Assembly: GCA_942491465.1 (NCBI GenBank)
Contig: CALOBA010000072.1
Location: forward strand, 62,001 to 126,000
Direction: 5' to 3'
Source of the DNA: CALOBA01 sp942491465
Lineage (GTDB): Bacteria > Pseudomonadota > Gammaproteobacteria > Chromatiales > Chromatiaceae
Length of the DNA: 64,000 nucleotides
A program made the translations under genes and the position numbers. This document shows, piece by piece, positions 1 to 11,196 of this stretch. The notes beneath the pieces are model-generated. The model searched no databases. It was not told where the DNA came from and was given only the letters and a program-made list of their open reading frames with translations. Position 1 is the stretch's first letter. Each line of letters starts with the position of its first letter.

Positions 1-238
1 GGCTGCCTTGCCGGCGTTGCGCATCCGCGTGAATTTTAGGCATCGTGGAGTTGGTCTCGGTTGGGCTGCGAGGACCAGCAATTAACGATTGCTCCACTCG
101 GATCACTGACTATTATTTGAGTCAAACGGGTGTAATGTCAAGGACGATAGCCAATGGCGATGGCGCTGTCCATGTCACTGCCTGATCGAGATTGGTGGCG
201 TCCATTGCTGCCGTAAAGCAATGACGCCGGATGTCCGG

Positions 239-436
239 CTAGTCGTCGCTGCGGGAAATCTCGATTTTCCACCCCTGCGGATCCTCTTCGGCCGGCCGCA
301 CGCGGATGCTGATGGGGGCGCAGCAGACGTGACAATCCTCCACGTAGTCCTGAACTTCCGCAAGCGGCTCCCAGGTCAGCTCAAGGAGTTCGCCGCAGTA
401 TGGACAGGGCTCGATAGCGGTAGGTAATGCAGTCAT
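239..436 (-). CDS. CPXCG-motif cysteine-rich zinc-ribbon protein
   Basis: A 65-residue protein with CPYCGE near the N-terminus and CHVCCAPI about 25 residues later, giving two paired-cysteine knuckles typical of the small CPXCG zinc-ribbon family. The family has no established reaction; metal binding is inferred from the cysteine spacing. I chose the ATG giving MTALPTAIEPCPYC because the 12 upstream residues of the longer frame are low-complexity and the family starts just before the first CPXC. It lies downstream of, and on the same strand as, the zf-CHCC gene, separated by a perfect hairpin. Confidence 0.75.
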   Translation of the reverse strand: MTALPTAIEPCPYCGELLELTWEPLAEVQDYVEDCHVCCAPISIRVRPAEEDPQGWKIEISRSDD

Positions 437-537
437 TGGGGATCGGATAGGGGAGGGTGCGCGATGGATCATCGGGGGACCGCGGCGCAGGGATGCGCTC
501 GATTGCCGGGGCCTGATGTCAGGTGCCGCTGCGACCC

Positions 538-565
538 GTTATCAAGCGTCTAAGCGCTTGATAAC
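538..565. other. Perfect 11-bp-stem hairpin between two zinc-ribbon genes
   Basis: Arms GTTATCAAGCG and CGCTTGATAAC are perfect inverted repeats around a 6-nt loop. Neither side has a T-run, so a classical intrinsic terminator is not evident. An operator or a processed hairpin is equally possible. Confidence 0.45.
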
Positions 566-633
566 TTAGGCAAATATGCGGGCTTGTCGTGGCTTTTGAA
601 AAGCCTTTCAGTGCCGCGCTGTTGGCCGGGTGT

Positions 634-843
634 TTACGTGGTCAATCGGTAATGGGCACCGCAGTAGGGGCAGACCGCTTCGTGGTTCGGGGACTCGTCG
701 ATCGGTAGATACACCCGTGGATGCATGTTCCATAGCTCGTCGCCCGGCCTGGGACAGCACAGCGGCAGGTCAGTGGGCTTGACGTCGATGATCGGCGGTG
801 GTGATGCCGTTTCGGTCGCGGGTTGGGATACGGTAGTCGCCAT
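634..843 (-). CDS. zf-CHCC zinc-finger domain protein
   Basis: A 69-residue protein. The first 25 residues are a poorly conserved leader. The C-terminal half carries LPLCCPRPGDELWNMHPRVY and then AVCPYCGAHY, the C..H..C-x2-C ligands of the zf-CHCC family. Zinc binding is expected from the family; cellular role is unknown. The gene follows ilvE on the same strand with about 98 bp between, an arrangement also seen in pseudomonads (glnE-ilvE-zf-CHCC). The start is the internal ATG giving MATTVSQ; the longer frame reads antisense-like arginine-rich residues through ilvE and is not credible. Confidence 0.85.
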   Translation of the reverse strand: MATTVSQPATETASPPPIIDVKPTDLPLCCPRPGDELWNMHPRVYLPIDESPNHEAVCPYCGAHYRLTT

Positions 844-941
844 GGTGACCTCGTGATGAATACAGTTCGGTGATTGCCGCAGGCAGCGCGATGCCGTGCA
901 GGTGATCGTCTGCACGGCCGGTCCTGGTGTGGCGGACGGGG

Positions 942-1862
942 CTAGATCAGCGTCAGCCAGTCGAGGTGGTTCTCGTGCCGGCCATGCACGCAGTCGAAGT
1001 ACAACGACTGGAGTCGTTCGGTGATGGGCCCGCGGGTGCCCGTGCCGATGCGCCGCCCGTCGACCTCGCGGATCGGGGTGACCTCGGCGGCCGTCCCGGT
1101 GAAGAACGCCTCGTCTGCAATGTAGACCTCGTCGCGGGTGATGCGCTTTTCGATCACGTCCAGGCCGATCTCGCCGGCCAGGGTCATGACCGTGCGGCGG
1201 GTAATGCCATCCAGGGCCGAGGTAAGGTCGGGTGTATACAGCGTGCCGTCGCGGACGATGAAGATATTCTCGCCGCTGCCTTCCATGACATAACCTTGGG
1301 CGTCGAGCATCAGCGCCTCGTCGTAGCCGTCGCGCAGCGCCTCCTGTAGGGCCAGCATGGAGTTCATGTAATTGCCGTTGGCCTTGGCGCGGCACATGGT
1401 GACATTGACATGGTGGCGGGTGAACGACGACACGCGGATGCGGATGCCCTTGGTCATGTTCTCTTCGCCTAGGTAGCTGCCCCATTCCCAGGCGGCAACC
1501 ACGGCATGGACGCTGAGATTGTCCGCACGCAGCCCCATACCCTCGGCGCCATAGTAGAACATGGGGCGGATGTAGGCGGAGGCGAGGTTGTTTGCCCGCA
1601 CGGCCAGGCATTGGGCCTCATTGAGTTCGTCGCGACTGAACGGCGCTTCCATGGCCAGGATATGGGCGGAATTGAACAACCGGTCGGTGTGGTCCTGGAG
1701 GCGAAAGATCGCCGTGCCGCGATCGGTCTCGTAGGCGCGAACCCCTTCGAACACCCCCATGCCGTAGTGCAGGGTGTGGGTCAAGACGTGGGTTTGGGTC
1801 TCGCGCCAGGGCATCGTCTGGCCATCGTGCCAGATGAGACCATCACGGTCTGCCATGGTCAT
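942..1862 (-). CDS. ilvE: Branched-chain amino acid aminotransferase
   Basis: A PLP-dependent fold-type IV transaminase that interconverts Val, Leu and Ile with their 2-oxo acids in the cytosol. The 306 residues match the family length. Visible landmarks are the N-terminal GMGVFEGVRAYE, the RAKANGNYMNS segment containing the PLP lysine, and EGSGENIFIV followed by TRRTVM near residue 220. Two in-frame ATGs lie six bases apart (MTMADRD or MADRD); either could initiate. It follows glnE by about 130 bp on the same strand and is followed by the zf-CHCC gene. Confidence 0.96.
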   Translation of the reverse strand: MTMADRDGLIWHDGQTMPWRETQTHVLTHTLHYGMGVFEGVRAYETDRGTAIFRLQDHTDRLFNSAHILAMEAPFSRDELNEAQCLAVRANNLASAYIRPMFYYGAEGMGLRADNLSVHAVVAAWEWGSYLGEENMTKGIRIRVSSFTRHHVNVTMCRAKANGNYMNSMLALQEALRDGYDEALMLDAQGYVMEGSGENIFIVRDGTLYTPDLTSALDGITRRTVMTLAGEIGLDVIEKRITRDEVYIADEAFFTGTAAEVTPIREVDGRRIGTGTRGPITERLQSLYFDCVHGRHENHLDWLTLI

Positions 1863-1995
1863 AGGGGCTTACTCCTCGCTCTGCGCCCGAGGGCCGGGCG
1901 CGCTACGGTTGAATGGGAATTAGGTCGATCGGCCGGACTGCTCGGTCGCTGCCGGTGCCGATCCGCAGGGTTGGCACCGGCGCGCTGCGGTTTGG

Positions 1996-4839
1996 TCAGC
2001 CGTCGACGTCGAATAGTTGGCTCCATAGCTCGGCCACTTGGCCGCGCTCCTCGGTGAGCTTGGTCGCCTCCACCAGGCCGGGGGCGTCCTGCAGCGCGTT
2101 GCGATGGTAGAGCCCGCGCAACGCCTTGTAGGCGTTCTCAAGGAACTGGGCCGCCGACCCCGGCAACAGCTCCAAGCGATCCAATGTGGCGATGAGGCGG
2201 ATATTGTCGGTCCATTCGGCCAGCTCCGGGCACCGATGCGCCCAGCGCAGCACCGAGTATTGAACCATAAACTCGATATCGGCAATACCACCACGGCCTT
2301 GTTTCAGGTCGAACCGGTCGTTGTTGCTCTTGTCGAGGGAGCCGCGCATCTTCTCGCGCATCCCGCGGACCTCGTCGCGCAGGATGTCCGGGTCGCGCTC
2401 CATGCGCAGGATGTGCGCGCGGATCTGACGGAAGCGCGCGCCGAGCGCCGGGTCGCCGGCCACCGGCCGGGCGCGCACCAGGGCTTGGTGCTCCCAGGTC
2501 CAGGCTTCGTTGCGCTGGTAGTCGGCAAAGGAGGCCAGCGAACGGGCGATCATGCCCTTCTTGCCGTCCGGTCGCAGCCGCATGTCGATCTCGTAGAGGA
2601 CGCCGGAGTAGGTCGGCGTGCTCATGATGTGGATCATGCGTTGGCCAAGGCGAACATAGAATTGCTCGGTGGCAATGGGTCGCGGGCCGTCGGTCATCTC
2701 GCCCGCGGCCTGTTCGTCGTAGACAAAGACCAGGTCCAGATCGGAGTTGTAGCCGAGTTCGATGCCGCCGAGCTTGCCGTAGCCCAGGACCAGGAAGCCG
2801 CTGTTGTCGAGGTCGCGTCCGGGCGGGACGCCGTGGCGGCCGGCGAGGTCGTGCCAGGCGATGGCGAGGGTCTGGGCGGTGCTCACCTCGGCGATCTCGG
2901 TGAGGTAGTCGCTGACGACCATCAGCCGAATGGCCCCGGTGAGGTCGGCGGCGGCCACCCGCAGCACGTTGCCTTGGGCGAACTGACGCAGCCGCTCCAT
3001 GCGCTGCTCCAGGTCGTCGTCGGCGACCGGGTCGAGCAGGGCCGCAAGCTCGGTCTCCAGGTCCTGGCGTCGCTGCGGGGTGAACAGTCGGCGGGGATCG
3101 AGGAGTTCGTCGAGCAGCAGCGGATGACGGGCGGTCTGGGCGGCAAACCAGGGGCTCTTGACGGACAGCCCCACCAGCTGCTTCAAGACTTCGTCCTGCT
3201 CCGCGAGCAGGTCCAGGTAGGCGGTGCGGCCAACCACCGCCTCCAGCACCCGCAAGAGGCGGTGCAGGGCGCTGTCGGGGGCCTCGCTGGCGGCGATCAG
3301 GGTGAGCAGGCGGGGCATGAGCTGGGCGAGGCGCTCCCCCGCTCGATTGCTCAGGCCTTTGCGGGCGACGGTCTCGCGGAACTGCTCAAGGCGTTCGAGG
3401 GCGGCCTGTGCATCGGCGAACCCGGCGGCTTGGAGCGCCCCATGCATCTGTTCGGGGTCGCGGCGTTGTTCCCAGAGGCTGGCGATGGGGGCGACGCCAT
3501 CGGGATCAGGCTCGGGCTCGCCGAAGATGCCGTCGAACTGCGCTTGCACGCGGGCCCGGTGCTGGTTGAGCTTGGCTGCCAAGGTGTCCCAGTCGGCGCA
3601 ATCCATGCTGCGGGCGAGGCGGGCCTGGTCTGCGGGGCGCTCGGGCAGGACATGGGTCTGGCGATCCTGCCAGGCCTGGAGACGATTCTCGACCCGACGC
3701 AGATAGCGGTAGGCAGCGATCAGCTGGTCGGCGGTCTCGGCCGGCAATACGCCCTTGTCGACCAGCGCCCGAAGGATGACCTGGATCGGCCGCTGCTGCA
3801 GGGCCGGCTCCCGGCCGCCGCGGATGAGCTGGAACGCCTGGCCGATGAACTCGATCTCGCGGATGCCGCCGGGGCCGAGCTTGATGTTGTCGGCCAAGCC
3901 CTTGCGACGCAGCTCGCGGTCGATCATGGCCTTGAGCCCGCGCAGGGACTCCAGCGCGCCGTAGTCGAGGTAGCGGCGATAGACGAAGGGGCGCAGCATG
4001 GCCGTGAGCTCGTCGGCTTCCTGCGCCGGGCCGGCGACGACCCGGGCCTTGGTCATGGCGTAGCGTTCCCACTCGCGGGCCTGGGCGTGGTAGTAGGCCT
4101 CCATGGCGTCGAAGCTCATCACCAGGGGGCCGGCGTCACCGAAGGGGCGCAGGCGGGTGTCGACCCGAAAGACGAAGCCGTCGACGGTCTGATTGCCGAG
4201 GGCCTGCACCAGGCGCTGGCCCAGGCGGGTAAAGAACTGCTCGTTGGCCAGGGGGCGCGGGCCATCCTGGACCTCGCCGGGGGTGGGGTAGGCGAAGATC
4301 AGGTCGATGTCGGACGACAGGTTGAGTTCGCGGGCGCCGAGCTTGCCCATGCCGATCACCAGCATGGACTGGGGGGTGCCGTCGGCGTCCGTGGGCGTGC
4401 CGAGCTCGGCGCGGGTCCAGGCGGTCAGCCGGGTCAGGGCCTGGCGGATGCAGGCGTCGGCCAGTGCGCTGAGGTCCTCCAGCGTCTCGTCGAGGTCGGC
4501 CCAGCCGGCCAGGTCGCGCCAGATGATGCGGACCATCTGGCGCCGACGGAAGCGGCGCAGCCGCGTGTGCAGGTCGGGCTCGGCGGCGACGCCGTCGAGG
4601 GCGACGCCGAGGCGCTGCTCCAGCTCGCCGGCCGGGTAGGCGCGGTCCAGGTCACCGTCGGCCAGCAGCTCGGCGAGCATCTGCGGCTGGCGTGCGGCGC
4701 TCAGGGCGACGTACTCGCTCCCGTCCCAGACCTTGACGCGGGCCGCCTGGGTGCGCGCATCCGTGGGTGCGGCGACGGCGTTTTCCTGCGCCCAGTCGAG
4801 CCATTGTTGCCAGTGGTGATCGGTTGGGGTGTCGCTCAT
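1996..4839 (-). CDS. glnE: Bifunctional glutamine synthetase adenylyltransferase/adenylyl-removase
   Basis: GlnE adds and removes AMP on glutamine synthetase in response to PII, controlling nitrogen assimilation. The 947 residues are full length. Both nucleotidyltransferase catalytic sites are visible: GMGKLGARELNLSSDIDLIF in the N-terminal half and GYGKLGGIELGYNSDLDLVF in the C-terminal half. Between them lies the helical regulatory domain. The start codon overlaps the stop of the upstream mutarotase gene by 4 bp (ATGA), implying translational coupling. A 945-codon antisense frame across it is a GC-bias shadow. Confidence 0.97.
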   Translation of the reverse strand: MSDTPTDHHWQQWLDWAQENAVAAPTDARTQAARVKVWDGSEYVALSAARQPQMLAELLADGDLDRAYPAGELEQRLGVALDGVAAEPDLHTRLRRFRRRQMVRIIWRDLAGWADLDETLEDLSALADACIRQALTRLTAWTRAELGTPTDADGTPQSMLVIGMGKLGARELNLSSDIDLIFAYPTPGEVQDGPRPLANEQFFTRLGQRLVQALGNQTVDGFVFRVDTRLRPFGDAGPLVMSFDAMEAYYHAQAREWERYAMTKARVVAGPAQEADELTAMLRPFVYRRYLDYGALESLRGLKAMIDRELRRKGLADNIKLGPGGIREIEFIGQAFQLIRGGREPALQQRPIQVILRALVDKGVLPAETADQLIAAYRYLRRVENRLQAWQDRQTHVLPERPADQARLARSMDCADWDTLAAKLNQHRARVQAQFDGIFGEPEPDPDGVAPIASLWEQRRDPEQMHGALQAAGFADAQAALERLEQFRETVARKGLSNRAGERLAQLMPRLLTLIAASEAPDSALHRLLRVLEAVVGRTAYLDLLAEQDEVLKQLVGLSVKSPWFAAQTARHPLLLDELLDPRRLFTPQRRQDLETELAALLDPVADDDLEQRMERLRQFAQGNVLRVAAADLTGAIRLMVVSDYLTEIAEVSTAQTLAIAWHDLAGRHGVPPGRDLDNSGFLVLGYGKLGGIELGYNSDLDLVFVYDEQAAGEMTDGPRPIATEQFYVRLGQRMIHIMSTPTYSGVLYEIDMRLRPDGKKGMIARSLASFADYQRNEAWTWEHQALVRARPVAGDPALGARFRQIRAHILRMERDPDILRDEVRGMREKMRGSLDKSNNDRFDLKQGRGGIADIEFMVQYSVLRWAHRCPELAEWTDNIRLIATLDRLELLPGSAAQFLENAYKALRGLYHRNALQDAPGLVEATKLTEERGQVAELWSQLFDVDG

Positions 4840-5741
4840 GGACGCTCGATGCGGTATCGGGTGGAAAGCCGATAGGTGCCGCCCCCCGGGAGTTCGATGC
4901 GGTCGTCGGCGGCATTGGTGGTCTCGACGCAGAGCATGCGCCGGTATTCGTCATCGCCGAAGTCGCCCATGGCGGCGGCCTTGTCGCTCCACGGATTCCA
5001 GACCACGGCGCTGCGGCTGCCGGCGCGCTCGATGTGGATGCGGCGACCGAGGGCGGGATCTTCGATGTTCAGCGGGCCGTCGGTTTCCAGATAGATGCGA
5101 TCGACCTCGCCGGCGATGCTGACCGGACCCTGCTGCGTGGTGCGCAGGCCGCCGCCGGCCTTATCGATGTAGGCCCGTCCGTCCAGGCCATGCACGCGGG
5201 CGCGGGCGGCATCGCCGACGTTGAGGTAGGTATGCAGGGCCTGGGTCAGCATCAGCGGATGATCGCCGGGGTTGTGGCTGATCAGGTCAAGCTCCAGCGT
5301 GGCGCCGATGGTGACCTCCAGCGTCAGCGAGAACGGGTGCGGCCACAGCGCCAGGGTCTCGTCGTCGGCGTGCAGTCCGAGCTGGAGCCGGGTTGCGCCG
5401 TCGGCCATGGCCTCGGTCGCCAGCAGCCGCCATGGCCGGTTGCGTACGAAGCCGTGGGCGGGCCGCCCGTGCCCGCTCGGGTCGTCGCCGAACCAGGGCC
5501 AGCAGATCGGGATGCCGCCCTTGATCGCCTTGCCGCGTGCGAAATAGGCCTGGCGACTGACGAACAGCAGATCCTCGGCCTCGTCGCTCGGGCGGTAGGC
5601 GAGCACCTGTCCGGCATAGGCGCTGACCCGCGCGGTGGCGAAGCGGTTGTTGATTTCGATCAGCGGCAGCCCGCCGGCCCCGGCACAGATGGAGAGGACG
5701 CCGGGGAGGCCGAATTCTTCATTGGCATGATCGATATTCAT
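4836..5741 (-). CDS. D-hexose-6-phosphate mutarotase (YeaD-like)
   Basis: An aldose-1-epimerase superfamily protein of 301 residues. Motifs include GIPICWPWFG, HGFVRNRPW with the first catalytic histidine, and QALHTYLNVGD with the second. A catalytic acid is expected in the C-terminal third. The family interconverts anomers of glucose-6-phosphate-type sugars in the cytosol. I chose the ATG giving MNIDHANEE; the upstream 69 codons of the longer frame are arginine/proline-rich and overlap the gap to the CIA30-like gene. The stop overlaps the glnE start by 4 bp. Confidence 0.9.
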   Translation of the reverse strand: MNIDHANEEFGLPGVLSICAGAGGLPLIEINNRFATARVSAYAGQVLAYRPSDEAEDLLFVSRQAYFARGKAIKGGIPICWPWFGDDPSGHGRPAHGFVRNRPWRLLATEAMADGATRLQLGLHADDETLALWPHPFSLTLEVTIGATLELDLISHNPGDHPLMLTQALHTYLNVGDAARARVHGLDGRAYIDKAGGGLRTTQQGPVSIAGEVDRIYLETDGPLNIEDPALGRRIHIERAGSRSAVVWNPWSDKAAAMGDFGDDEYRRMLCVETTNAADDRIELPGGGTYRLSTRYRIERP

Positions 5742-5781
5742 AGCGGCTGCGAGGCTGGTGGTTGATAGGGCGTTGTGGCGG

Positions 5782-6354
5782 TCAATACAGGCCAAGCTCG
5801 GCGATACAGACGTCGGCCTGCATGGCGCGCCCAATGGCGACAATGCCGAGTCGGCGAAGGCGGCGGGCATCGAGCGCGGCCTGTAGGCGATGGGGCTTGA
5901 AGCTGGCGAACGGTACGCGGATCTCCCGCCAATCCGCATCGGCGTCAAATTCGGCGCGATAGGATTGCCAGGGCAGCATGCTGGCGGGGGTCTTCAGGTG
6001 CAGATTGTAGCTGGCACCGTTGCCGCGAACGAGCAGCCGCAGGCCGGTGAATGCGGACGCATCGAGCGTCCCGCCGCGGGCAAGGTCCAGATTTACCTGC
6101 ACGAACCCGCCGTTGTTCTCCAGGCTGACGTCGCCCGTGAGACAGAGTGCGGCGCGCCCGTGGACGCTGCGCCACTGCATGGTGGCTTGGGAGATGCCCC
6201 CCATCACCTGATCGGTCACCAAGCGCCATCGGGTGCCGATGCACGAAATCCCTTCCGTGGCAAAGTCATCGATCAATTCGGGTGCGGGAGATGCGGCGGT
6301 CGGGGCCAGGATGGGGCTCATCAGCAACAGGATACAGCAGAGGGTGCGGGACAT
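5782..6354 (-). CDS. Secreted CIA30-family protein
   Basis: 190 residues. A hydrophobic leader (MSRTLCCILLLMSPI then APTAAS) suggests a Sec signal. The mature part contains WRLVTDQVMGGIS, LENNGGFVQV, and DWREIRVPFASF, hallmarks of the CIA30 / carbohydrate-binding-like beta-sandwich related to the complex I intermediate-associated protein. Function in bacteria is not settled. The start is the ATG just before the leader; the longer frame adds 28 non-conserved residues. It lies 40 bp upstream of the mutarotase gene and is divergent from alr. Confidence 0.85.
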   Translation of the reverse strand: MSRTLCCILLLMSPILAPTAASPAPELIDDFATEGISCIGTRWRLVTDQVMGGISQATMQWRSVHGRAALCLTGDVSLENNGGFVQVNLDLARGGTLDASAFTGLRLLVRGNGASYNLHLKTPASMLPWQSYRAEFDADADWREIRVPFASFKPHRLQAALDARRLRRLGIVAIGRAMQADVCIAELGLY

Positions 6355-6533
6355 ACCGTCATATTCGCGCAATCCGCTGCCGATGTCACCCATGCCGATC
6401 CGACGCCGGTCGCTGTTGGGCGGTCGGTGCAGCGCCATCTACGCTAGAATCCGGGCGCCTGGCCGATCCAATTGCAAAATCGCCGTTGGATTGCCGCACC
6501 CTCCTTACTCCGTTTGCTGCCGGTTGTCGCTCT

Positions 6534-7644
6534 ATGACCCAGGTACCCCGCGCGCTGATCGACCTCGGCGCCATCCGCTACAATCTCGGCGTCGTGCGCC
6601 GCCACGCGCCGACCAGCCGCGTCTGGGCGGTGATCAAGGCCGATGCCTACGGCCATGGCATGGAGCCGGTGGCCGACACCCTGGACGAGGCGCAGGGGGT
6701 TGCCGTCGCCCGGGTGAGCGAGGGCCGGCGATTGCGCGATCACGGGGTGACCAAGCCGATCCTCGTGCTGGAAGGTCCGTTGGATGCGACCGATCTGGAA
6801 GCGGCGCTGCAGGCGGGGCTGGAGATCGTGCTGCACCATGCCTGGCAGGTCGCGCTGCTCGAGGCCGCGGCCCGGCGCCGGATGGCGGCGCCGGTGCGGG
6901 CCTGGCTCAAGCTCGACACCGGCATGCACCGCATCGGCATCCTCCCCGAGCAGCTGTCGCCGCTCCACGAACGGCTGCGGCGGCTGGAGCCCTTGGTGAC
7001 CCTGGTCGGTCTGATGACCCATCTCGCCAATGCCGACGACGTCGCCGACCCGCTCACCGAGCGCCAGTGCGAGGTCGTGCTGACCCTGGCCCGATCGTTG
7101 CGGCTGCCGGTCAGCATCGGCAACTCCGCGGGCATCCTCGGCCACCCGAGGGCGCGTACCGACTGGGTGCGGCCCGGCATCATGCTCTACGGCGGCTCGC
7201 CGCTGCTCGGCCGCGACGCCGCGTCCCTGCGGCTGCGACCGGCCATGACCCTGACCAGCCGGCTGATAGCGATCGCGCAGCGCAACGCCGGCGATCCCAT
7301 CGGCTACGGCGGCAGCTATCGCTGTCCCGAGCCCATGCCGGTGGGGGTCGTCGCCATCGGCTACGGCGACGGCTATCCGCGCCATGCCCCCAGCGGCACC
7401 CCGGTGCTGATCCGTGGCTGCCGCGCCCCGCTCGTGGGCCGGGTGTCCATGGACATGATCAGCGTCGATCTGCGCGGCATTGCGGATGCCGAGGTCGGCG
7501 ATCGGGTGGTGCTCTGGGGGCAAGGGCTGCCGGTGGAGGAGGTCGCCGCCCGGGTCGGCACCATCAACTACGAGCTGCTGTGTCGGATTGCGCCGCGGGT
7601 CGCCGTCGACTACTGCAACGGCGCTGCCGATCTCCATCAGGGCG

Positions 7645-7664
<20 letters not shown>
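6534..7664 (+). CDS. alr: Alanine racemase
   Basis: A PLP enzyme making D-alanine for peptidoglycan. 376 residues, normal length. The PLP lysine motif is VWAVIKADAYGHGM near residue 35. The second catalytic base, a tyrosine, sits in GYGGSYR around residue 260. GYGDGYPR and GRVSMDM follow. The start is the ATG giving MTQVPRALIDL, matching the conserved barrel start; the longer frame reads through antisense of the CIA30 gene. The 3' end overlaps radA by 20 bp. Confidence 0.97.
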
Positions 7665-9037
<1,373 letters not shown>

Positions 9038-9048
<11 letters not shown>

Positions 9049-9376
9049 GCCGCTCGCACGACTGGCCACGCGGGTCTATCGAGCGCCATCGGCTATCCAT
9101 GGTCAGGGCTGCTTTGCGCGGATGCGCTTCGCCCCCGGCGAGCTGATCGGGCATTTCGACGGCCCACCGGCCCGCCGCAACGGCCGCTACGTGCTCTGGG
9201 TGGATGACGCGCAGGGCGGCTGGATCGGGCGGCGCGGGCAAAACCTGCTGCGCTGGGTCAACCACAGCCCCCGGCCCAACGCCGGCTTCGACGGCTTCGA
9301 CCTCTACGCCCTGGCCGCGATCGAAGCGGGCGATGAGATCACCTGCGACTACGGCGCCGACCCGAGCAGCGACTGA
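9038..9376 (+). CDS. Small SET-domain protein (putative lysine methyltransferase)
   Basis: A 112-residue protein that is almost entirely a minimal SET domain: SAIHGQGCFARMRF (N-terminal SET motif), LLRWVNHSPRPNA (the RFxNHSxxPN-type AdoMet-binding pseudoknot strand) and DEITCDYGAD (closing ExxxDY motif). Such bacterial SET proteins are annotated as SAM-dependent lysine methyltransferases; the substrate is unknown. It overlaps the end of radA by 11 bp, suggesting coupling. Its 3' end overlaps the convergent HAD gene by 28 bp. Confidence 0.85.
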
Positions 9377-10251
9377 TCGATCTGCATCAGCTCGGTGACG
9401 ACGCGGTCCGCGACGGTGCCGGCCACGTCCGGGTCGTCGCTGCGCAGGCGAAGCGAACGGGCATCCCCGGCGAACAGGACGGTGCGCAGGCCCGCCGCCG
9501 CCGCCGGCCAGATGTCGTTGCGCATATCGTTGCCCACATAGAGCACCTGCTCCGGCCGGATACCATGGCGGGCCTGAAGCGCCGCCAGGGCCGCGCGATA
9601 GATCGCCCGCGACGGCTTGCCGACCCCGAGCCGGTAGGACCAGGCGCAGCAGTCGGTATCGAAGCCGAGCCCGTCGAACGGCGTCGCGAGCAACGCCTCC
9701 AGCATCAGCGGCGTGTAGAACTGGGCGTTGGAGACGATGCCGAGCACCAGATCGCGTTCACGCAAGGCCGCCAGCAGCTGCCCCAGGCCGGGCATGGTCC
9801 AGACCGCATTGACGCGAAACTCGTACTCGACCGCCAGCCGGCGCACATCCGCCGCGCCGGCGCGGAGCCCGAGCCGAGGCAGCAGGTCCGCCCAGACCTC
9901 CAAGATATCGATCTCCGGAAAGTCCACGCCGCGCCCGCGGGCCTCGGTATGGCGGGCGCGGATGGCATCGATCAGCGCCGCTCGGCCGTCGCTCCCCGCG
10001 GCCAGCGGGCTCGGATCGATGCCGGCGGCGAGCAGCGCCAGGCGAAACGGGTCCGGCCCGGCGCCGTCCGCCTGTCCGCCGCTCAGACCGATATCGCCGG
10101 AGGCCGAGATCACCAAGGTCCCGTAGACATCGAACAGCACGGCGCGGATGCCTTCGACGGCCCCGAGTGCCGGCGCCGCCGTCGTGGGCTGGGGATGCAG
10201 CGGCCAGGTCAGGGCGTGGATGGTTCGGATCAGGTCGTGGTCATCGGACAT
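9349..10251 (-). CDS. HAD-superfamily hydrolase
   Basis: 300 residues. HAD motif I appears as AVLFDVYGTLV near residue 35, motif II as VLGIVSNAQF, the lysine in GVGKPSRAIY, and motif IV as YVGNDMRNDIWPAAAAG. The long insert after motif I forms a cap. The family hydrolyses phosphate esters; the substrate cannot be read from sequence. It is convergent with the SET gene and marks the left border of the repeat-rich accessory region. Confidence 0.85.
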   Translation of the reverse strand: MSDDHDLIRTIHALTWPLHPQPTTAAPALGAVEGIRAVLFDVYGTLVISASGDIGLSGGQADGAGPDPFRLALLAAGIDPSPLAAGSDGRAALIDAIRARHTEARGRGVDFPEIDILEVWADLLPRLGLRAGAADVRRLAVEYEFRVNAVWTMPGLGQLLAALRERDLVLGIVSNAQFYTPLMLEALLATPFDGLGFDTDCCAWSYRLGVGKPSRAIYRAALAALQARHGIRPEQVLYVGNDMRNDIWPAAAAGLRTVLFAGDARSLRLRSDDPDVAGTVADRVVTELMQIDQSLLGSAP

Positions 10252-11196
10252 CGGGGCCTCCTCGCCGGCCGGCGACTGGATTGCGCAATAGCCGTCGGGC
10301 CCATCTTACCCTGGCGCGGGAACCATCGCCGTCAACGTTAAGCGCAGCCTGAGCGAGCGCGAAGGCTGCTGCCCCAAGGCGTCGGGCTCGCGCGCGCTTC
10401 CGCCCCATCCTGCTCGCCTCCACCTCCACCTCCATCACCACCGTCGCCGGTCTGCTGCCGCTACTCCCCGGAGCGGGGGCGTCCCGCCCCCGACTGGGAT
10501 GGGGGGAGTCTCGCCCTTAGGCTGTCGAAATCCTCCCGAAACTCGGCCACCCCGTTCCCCGGTTTCCGCCCCTCCTTGGCTGCGTCTGAGCGCCAAGGGA
10601 TGCTCCCGCACAGACACGGAGAGAAGAAAGAGAACTGCCGGTGCGCGAATCTGCGCGAGGTATCTTCTCTTCTCCGTGTCCCCGCGTCTCCGTGTGAGTC
10701 ATTCTTACAGGCCCCCGCGGCTGGAGATCGGCAGCCGAAAAACGGGGATCGAGTCTCCCCTCGCAGGCTTCGAGCGCAATCTTGCCGATCAATACGCCGG
10801 CTACGCCGGCCAGAGCGTCCGTATGGATCGAGTGGATGCGCCTATGGATCGGGTCGAGCGTCGATTGGAACGCAGTGACGGCACCTGGTCGACCCTGGTC
10901 CAACCGACCAAGACTGCTGCCATAGGCCGGCATCCGCTTCACTGAGATCGCCGCCGGTATCGCCGATGCCGCTCTGCACACGCAAGGCGGCAAGTCAGGC
11001 GTTCTGGAGCACCCCCGAGCCCATCGACGTCAGCGCCATCAGGGAAAAGACCGGGCTCAGCCCACTAATGGTATCCATTGCGAACGCGCCCTGCAGGCAA
11101 CGGTGGATGAGGATGCCGATCCGCTCAAGCCCCGTTGCGCACAGAGGTGACCGTGGCTTGCACGCTGGCGCTGGCATTGGCGGAAACCTCTCCGCC
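10252..11196. other. Intergenic island border with gene debris
   Basis: No intact gene. Around 10389-10462 the plus strand reads RFRPILLAS then TTVAGLLPLL, closely resembling the RND-transporter transmembrane motif, so it is probably a short efflux-pump remnant. A GC palindrome (GGGGGCGTCCCGCCCCC-like) follows. Near 10840 a frame reads MDRVDAPMDRVERRLE, a possible coiled-coil remnant. The final 200 bp hold nothing I recognise. Confidence 0.4.
10609..10695. repeat. Inverted-repeat element with CACxGACACGGAGA ends
   Basis: The left end reads CACAGACACGGAGAGAAG. The right end, reverse-complemented, reads CACACGGAGACGCGGGGAC then ACGGAGAAGAGAAG. This is a MITE-like or REP-like palindrome of about 87 bp. 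Only one copy is in the window. Confidence 0.55.

Noticed and set aside
2038..4875. 945-codon plus-strand open frame opposite glnE
   Set aside because: High-GC shadow: composition is Gly/Ala/Val/Leu-rich without domains, and glnE on the other strand has both catalytic motifs.
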